A stretch of DNA of 64,000 nt from Pectinophora gossypiella (Eukaryota > Arthropoda > Insecta > Lepidoptera > Gelechiidae), in NCBI RefSeq assembly GCF_024362695.1, contig NC_065406.1, forward strand, positions 868,001-932,000, written 5' to 3'. Of this stretch, positions 61,801-64,000 are shown in pieces (the first letter of the stretch is position 1; each line of letters starts with the position of its first letter). The translations under genes and the position numbers were made by a program. The notes below the pieces were generated by a model, which ran no database searches, was not told the DNA's origin, and saw only the letters and a program-made list of their open reading frames with translations.

Positions 61801-64000
61801 ACTGTTTTTGCCGCCCTCAGTTTCCAGGTTACAGTCCTTGTGGCTTACCCCTTCCGTCCTGCATTGCCGTACCAATGACTCCCATCTCTGTTTCTGCAAC
61901 CGTTGAGGTCTTCACCCGTATCCCTGCGCAAGGGTTGTACGTTATACCCCGTTAAACTATATTTATCTTATTGTATTACTCCCACAGCAATCTGCGAGCG
62001 GACCCAGCACCGTTTTCGGATCACCTGCACTCATCGTCGCTGGGCGCGTCGGCGATCGTCACCCCCGCCGCTAGACCCGGGAAACTTCTAGTCAGGCAGG
62101 AAGAGGCAGGTTTTTATGTTTCACTTATGTCGCTTTCACACCTGGGGGGTTAAAATGGCCACATCGGAGCAGTTCATCTAAGAAAGCAGTATTGCTATTT
62201 AACATTTGTTTGCATTGCGCACTTACTTTTATATGCGCAAATGTCAAATTCAAAATCAAATTGCAATATTGCTTTTAGATGAATTGCTTTGATGTGGCCT
62301 TTTTAACCCCCCTGATCGTTCCCCAACTCACGGTTCATAAAATGTCATGGATCCTGTCAGTGGCCTTTGGTGGCTCAATAGTAGTAGTGAAATTGAAGAA
62401 TTGAGGAAATAATTCTTCATTCATTAATTTTCTTTTTCTAATATGTTCTTGTCAGGTGGAAGCAATGATAGCAGCGCTGAAACTTATCGCGGGCGTGGCA
62501 AGAGAGGACCACGCCGCGTGCGCCAACATCTGTGAGAATCTGCAGTGGGATGCCGTTAATGTTATGTTCGGTAAGTTGTACCAGAGGGGTGAAAAAGGCC
62601 ACATTGAAGCAATTCGTCTAAAAAAGCAATATTGCAATTTCGAAACTTGCGCAAATAAAAGTAAGTATGCAGTGCAAGCAATTATCAAATACCAATATTG
62701 CTTTTTTAACTTCTTTTTAACACCCCAGTTCTTGTACTATATAGTTTTTCTAGGACAGTGCGCGAAGTATCTCCTCCCGAACACTGACCCAGCGTTCAAT
62801 ATACGTGTCTATATTTTCACACATTTAGAATATTCTTCTCATTATTCAACGGCCTCCGTAGTCCAGTGGTTGAGCGTTGGACTCACGATTCGGAGGTCCC
62901 TGGTTCGAATCTCGGTAGGGACATATCACAAAAATCACTTTGTGAGCCCTGGTTTGGTTAGGACATTGCAGGCTGATCACCTGATTGTCGAAAGTAAGAT
63001 AATCCGGGATTCGGAAGGCACGTTAAGCCGTTGGTCCCGGTTACTACTTATGTACGTAGTCGTTACATGAGTCATGTCAGGGGCCTTTGGCGGCTCAAGT
63101 AACCCTGACACCTAGACTAATGGGGTTGGTAATCCACCTCACAACCCACACGGTAGAAGAAGAATATTCTTGTTGTCTGTGCAGGTTTGATCTGCTGCCA
63201 CATCCCCATCCAGCTCAAGGCGGAGCTGTGCCTGACGCTGGCGGCCCTGGGCGGCACGGCGGCCACGGCTGGGCGCGTGTGGGCGGGCCTCGAGGCCGCG
63301 CAGCTGGTCAGCACCACCAAGGACAAGCGGGCACTCAATGCTGAGCTGCACGAGGTATTATTGCCCTGTTTTCGTATTTACAATATGTGCGCCACTATAC
63401 GGTATATAAGTTGTTTGGCTGTATAAGCCCACCTACCTCCTTCGAGAACTTCAAATGGTCCCTGAAACCTTCACAGATACTATTAGTATATATTATTATA
63501 AATGGAAATAGACTCATTTCTTAAATTTTGGTCGATATCTCATGTAAATCAATTTTAATGCCAACTTTTTAGCCACTCCCGTCATCTCGCAAGGAACTGC
63601 TGGAACTGCACTACACGTGCAGTGGTCCTCAACACCCATGTACAGTCATGAGCAATATCATGTGCCCACTTTAGAACCTTGTCGCACTATCATATTTGAC
63701 ATTTAATGAGACTTACGGTTTAATTTGTCAAAAAAGCTAATGTAACATGGTTTCAAAGTGTATATTAATACTCATTACCATTCTTACTATTGGCATCCTG
63801 ATATGACATAATCAGTTTATAACAAATCCCAACCTTACCCAAATCCAACCCAAACCCATTCCCAAATCTAATCCAAACCCAACTCAACCTAAAACCCGAA
63901 CCAAACCCCAAACCCTATCGCTTAACAGATTAAAAAAATAAAATATTTTATAACCGTCCGTTTTCAGGTGGAATGCCGTATGGAGGAGTACCCCCTGTCC
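52880..64000 (+). CDS. Nup205: Nuclear pore protein Nup205, first 15 exons (3' cut)
   Basis: Exons: 52880-52895, 53400-53560, 54409-54529, 55753-55930, 56714-56914, 58173-58254, 58661-58764, 59177-59459, 60120-60256, 60650-60844, 61156-61347, 61988-62105, 62456-62570, 63185-63354 and 63968-64000 (edge). Together they give 702 in-frame codons, about a third of the roughly 2000-residue protein. Recognisable blocks against vertebrate NUP205 are LWTPYKELVAVVEGYL, FLSLLKNPPKNPGS, HPGLPRGLVAVLLYYDARR, ALDEISLALQMALLYALDLS, EEYYQRRIHTLITDFIVLM, PIQLKAELCLTLAALG and VECRMEEYPLS. Nup205 is a helical-solenoid scaffold of the inner ring of the nuclear pore and binds Nup93. Exon 12 probably ends at a GC donor. 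The introns are crowded with transposons that stop next to exon borders, and two hold fossil exon pieces. Confidence 0.95.
53274..53385 (-). mobile_element. SINE A 3' fragment next to Nup205 exon 2
   Basis: 'ttctctcgtgtgggttgtgt' to 'aaactacatactta' is the SINE A 3' third in antisense. It ends 14 nt before exon 2, leaving only tttatcctgtgtag as native acceptor. Confidence 0.7.
53561..54408. other. Nup205 intron 2, nothing recognised
   Basis: AT-rich intron with no repeat copy that I can match elsewhere in the window. Confidence 0.35.
54770..55085 (+). repeat. Interspersed repeat, split copy, Nup205 intron 3
   Basis: It shares blocks with 44110-44440 and is interrupted at about 54886-55032 by a fragment with an (AAAT)n run. 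'tagatta' occurs at both junctions, as expected for a target duplication. Confidence 0.5.
55204..55510 (-). mobile_element. LINE 3' end, family L4
   Basis: The minus strand encodes RKWRWIGHVLRRLVEH.., GKRKRGKPKETRRRSV and ELKTLGMSWELQKKF. This is the C-terminal end of the endonuclease-type LINE reverse transcriptases common in insects. 5'-truncated. The same region gave rise to the 44-bp array at 43.1-43.5 kb. Confidence 0.8.
55585..55725 (-). mobile_element. LINE/SINE fragment before Nup205 exon 4
   Basis: 'cccactgctgggcaaaggcc' through 'ggtcgtcacaccatttttga' resembles 57980-58140 (ggcaaaggcctccccgattt). It stops about 27 nt before exon 4. Confidence 0.55.
56020..56150 (+). mobile_element. 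LINE 3' end, family L2, fragment
   Basis: 'ggatcgtggtaaatggaatt' to 'gggaaataggcgtgatctta' matches the end of 15365-15650. It is diverged and lacks the long tail. Confidence 0.65.
56407..56640 (-). mobile_element. LINE 3' end, family L1, coding part
   Basis: The minus strand encodes GRRRPRRAYMDQIKEMVN.., then FDRQEWRMLHRQERGS and a stop. This identifies the L1 repeats of the window as LINE RT ends. It stops about 75 nt before Nup205 exon 5. Confidence 0.75.
56931..56977 (+). pseudogene. Fossil piece of Nup205 exon 5
   Basis: The 16-mer 'ggttgctaggcaacgt' and its flanks (..accggaagcattacgcgg) copy exon 5 at about 56777-56820 (gggttgctaggcaacgtgct, gatgccttgcgccgg) with scattered changes. It starts 17 nt after the exon 5 donor and is out of frame. 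Confidence 0.65.
57143..57369. mobile_element. Palindromic MITE M2, copy 2
   Basis: Inverted ends 'gacgaaaactttgagggatg' and 'gatgtcactgtatataccct', with 'agaccatgattcggag'/'ctcagaatcatgagctg' inside. Matches 15892-16091. It lies in Nup205 intron 5. Confidence 0.7.
57520..57900. other. Nup205 intron 5, repeat debris
   Basis: A T-rich run, an (AAAT)n tail at about 57805-57838 after 'gtatttagattaaggatata' (likely a LINE end), and an M2 fragment at 57838-57893. Confidence 0.45.
57980..58140 (-). mobile_element. LINE/SINE fragment in Nup205 intron 5
   Basis: 'gggcaaaggcctccccgatt' to 'cctactcctgtttctcctat', related to 55585-55725. It ends about 30 nt before exon 6. Confidence 0.55.
58380..58646 (+). 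mobile_element. SINE B, 5'-truncated, feeding the exon 7 acceptor
   Basis: From a broken head (cgattcggaccgggtttgat) through 'cttcggagggcacgttaagc' to 'cccagcagtaggccgtatac' and an ATGTT-rich tail. The tail runs into T11-CAG, the acceptor of Nup205 exon 7. Confidence 0.8.
59520..59597 (+). pseudogene. Fossil piece of Nup205 exon 8
   Basis: 'aagagagcgccacagccact', 'gaggtgaaagtggaacttct' and 'caggatgagatgctg' copy exon 8 at about 59349-59438, with a 12-bp deletion of the Gly-rich codons and about 15% substitutions. It lies 60 nt downstream of the exon in intron 8 and has no splice sites of its own. Confidence 0.8.
59598..60119. other. Rest of Nup205 intron 8
   Basis: An open frame continues from the fossil to about 59817 (..NAIIEAKETKDYARPRMKPG). 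It has no family resemblance and I take it as chance. The remainder is T-rich. Confidence 0.35.
61025..61133 (+). repeat. Degenerate TTACAGTTCAG tandem array
   Basis: About ten units of 10-12 bp based on 'gttcagttacagtt'. They end 22 nt before Nup205 exon 11 and contain many CAG and ACAG trimers that resemble splice acceptors. Confidence 0.75.
61613..61800 (-). mobile_element. LINE 3' end, family L1, copy in Nup205 intron 11
   Basis: 'taatttaagagtcacgctct' to 'ctaggactcctgttctccgc' matches 14832-15020 in reverse. Confidence 0.7.
62142..62313. mobile_element. MITE M1, intact copy
   Basis: Terminal inverted repeats 'ggggggttaaaatggccaca' and its complement 'gtggcctttttaacccccc', about 50 bp each, joined by a centre with gcgca motifs. 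172 bp. It starts 36 nt after Nup205 exon 12. Confidence 0.8.
62584..62727. mobile_element. MITE M1, copy next to Nup205 exon 13
   Basis: Same inverted ends (ggggtgaaaaaggccacatt.. / ..cttctttttaacacccc). It starts 13 nt after the donor of exon 13. Confidence 0.75.
62851..63163 (+). mobile_element. SINE A, full copy, next to Nup205 exon 14
   Basis: tRNA-like head (ggcctccgtagtccagtggt, B box GGTTCGAATCT) to the 'cacacggtagaagaaga' end. 'gaatattctt' occurs on both sides (62828-62837 and 63162-63171), a likely target duplication. It ends about 20 nt before exon 14. Confidence 0.85.
63641..63785 (+). repeat. Interspersed repeat R, uninterrupted copy
   Basis: 'cagtcatgagcaatatcatg' through 'caaagtgtatattaatactc'. 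It serves as empty-site reference for the element at 22566-23520. Confidence 0.7.
63825..63925. repeat. C/A-rich low-complexity tract
   Basis: Degenerate 'aacccaaatccaacccaaac' repeats on one strand only, in Nup205 intron 14. The unit is irregular and is not the insect telomere repeat. Confidence 0.6.

Noticed and set aside
63825..63925. Telomere-like AACCC tract
   Set aside because: The insect repeat is CCTAA/TTAGG, and this tract is irregular with CCAAAC units inside an intron.

Overview
This is a eukaryotic nuclear window, almost certainly from a moth or butterfly (Lepidoptera). The genes have short GT-AG exons, an insect-type Raf kinase and an insect-like neighbour set. Introns and gaps are filled with tRNA-headed SINEs, palindromic MITEs and LINE 3' ends carrying (TATG)n or (AAAT)n tails. 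There is no operon structure, no CRISPR and no prokaryotic feature.

Layout. 1-7 kb holds two head-to-head RRM genes: a minus-strand one whose 3' end leaves the window (1637-3921) and a complete, lysine-rich one (4666-6994). Their introns fall at matching points of the RRM fold, so they look like an inverted duplication. A tRNA-Val(AAC) lies at 8165-8237 (-). From 8.2 to 14 kb I see no gene, only transposon relics, several nested. From 14.39 to 31.47 kb lies the complete 11-exon Raf gene on the minus strand (731 aa predicted). It is followed by a zeste-type Myb/SANT protein (32923-35258, +), IMP3 of the U3 snoRNP (35608-36961, -), an unrecognised coiled-coil protein (38181-38971, +), an intronless RBM45 (39391-40899, -) and the cap-2 methyltransferase CMTR2 (41694-45749, +). 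Then comes a full-length LINE (46644-52738). The first 15 exons of Nup205 (52880 to the window edge, +) close the window.

Architecture. The housekeeping genes alternate head-to-head and tail-to-tail: Raf/Myb, IMP3/coiled-coil and RBM45/CMTR2 share upstream regions, while Myb/IMP3 and coiled-coil/RBM45 converge with poly(A) signals about 30-50 bp apart. Several encode RNA-handling factors (RRM proteins, IMP3, RBM45, CMTR2), but nothing shows that they act together.

Most interesting content. (1) A roughly 400-bp poly(A)-tailed retroelement, called X here, has five copies, all in intergenic DNA. It falls into two subfamilies that occur as A-then-B pairs upstream of two genes, and a predicted hairpin shows a compensatory base-pair change. 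(2) The LINE has an identical 13-bp target duplication and an uninterrupted ORF2, and an X copy with its own target duplication sits 19 bp inside its 5' end. (3) Fossil fragments of coding exons lie beside their parents: about six decayed copies of the Raf exon 8 end, and one each from Nup205 exons 5 and 8. (4) Transposon ends stop within about 4-30 nt of many Raf and Nup205 splice sites, and in some cases seem to supply part of the splice signal.
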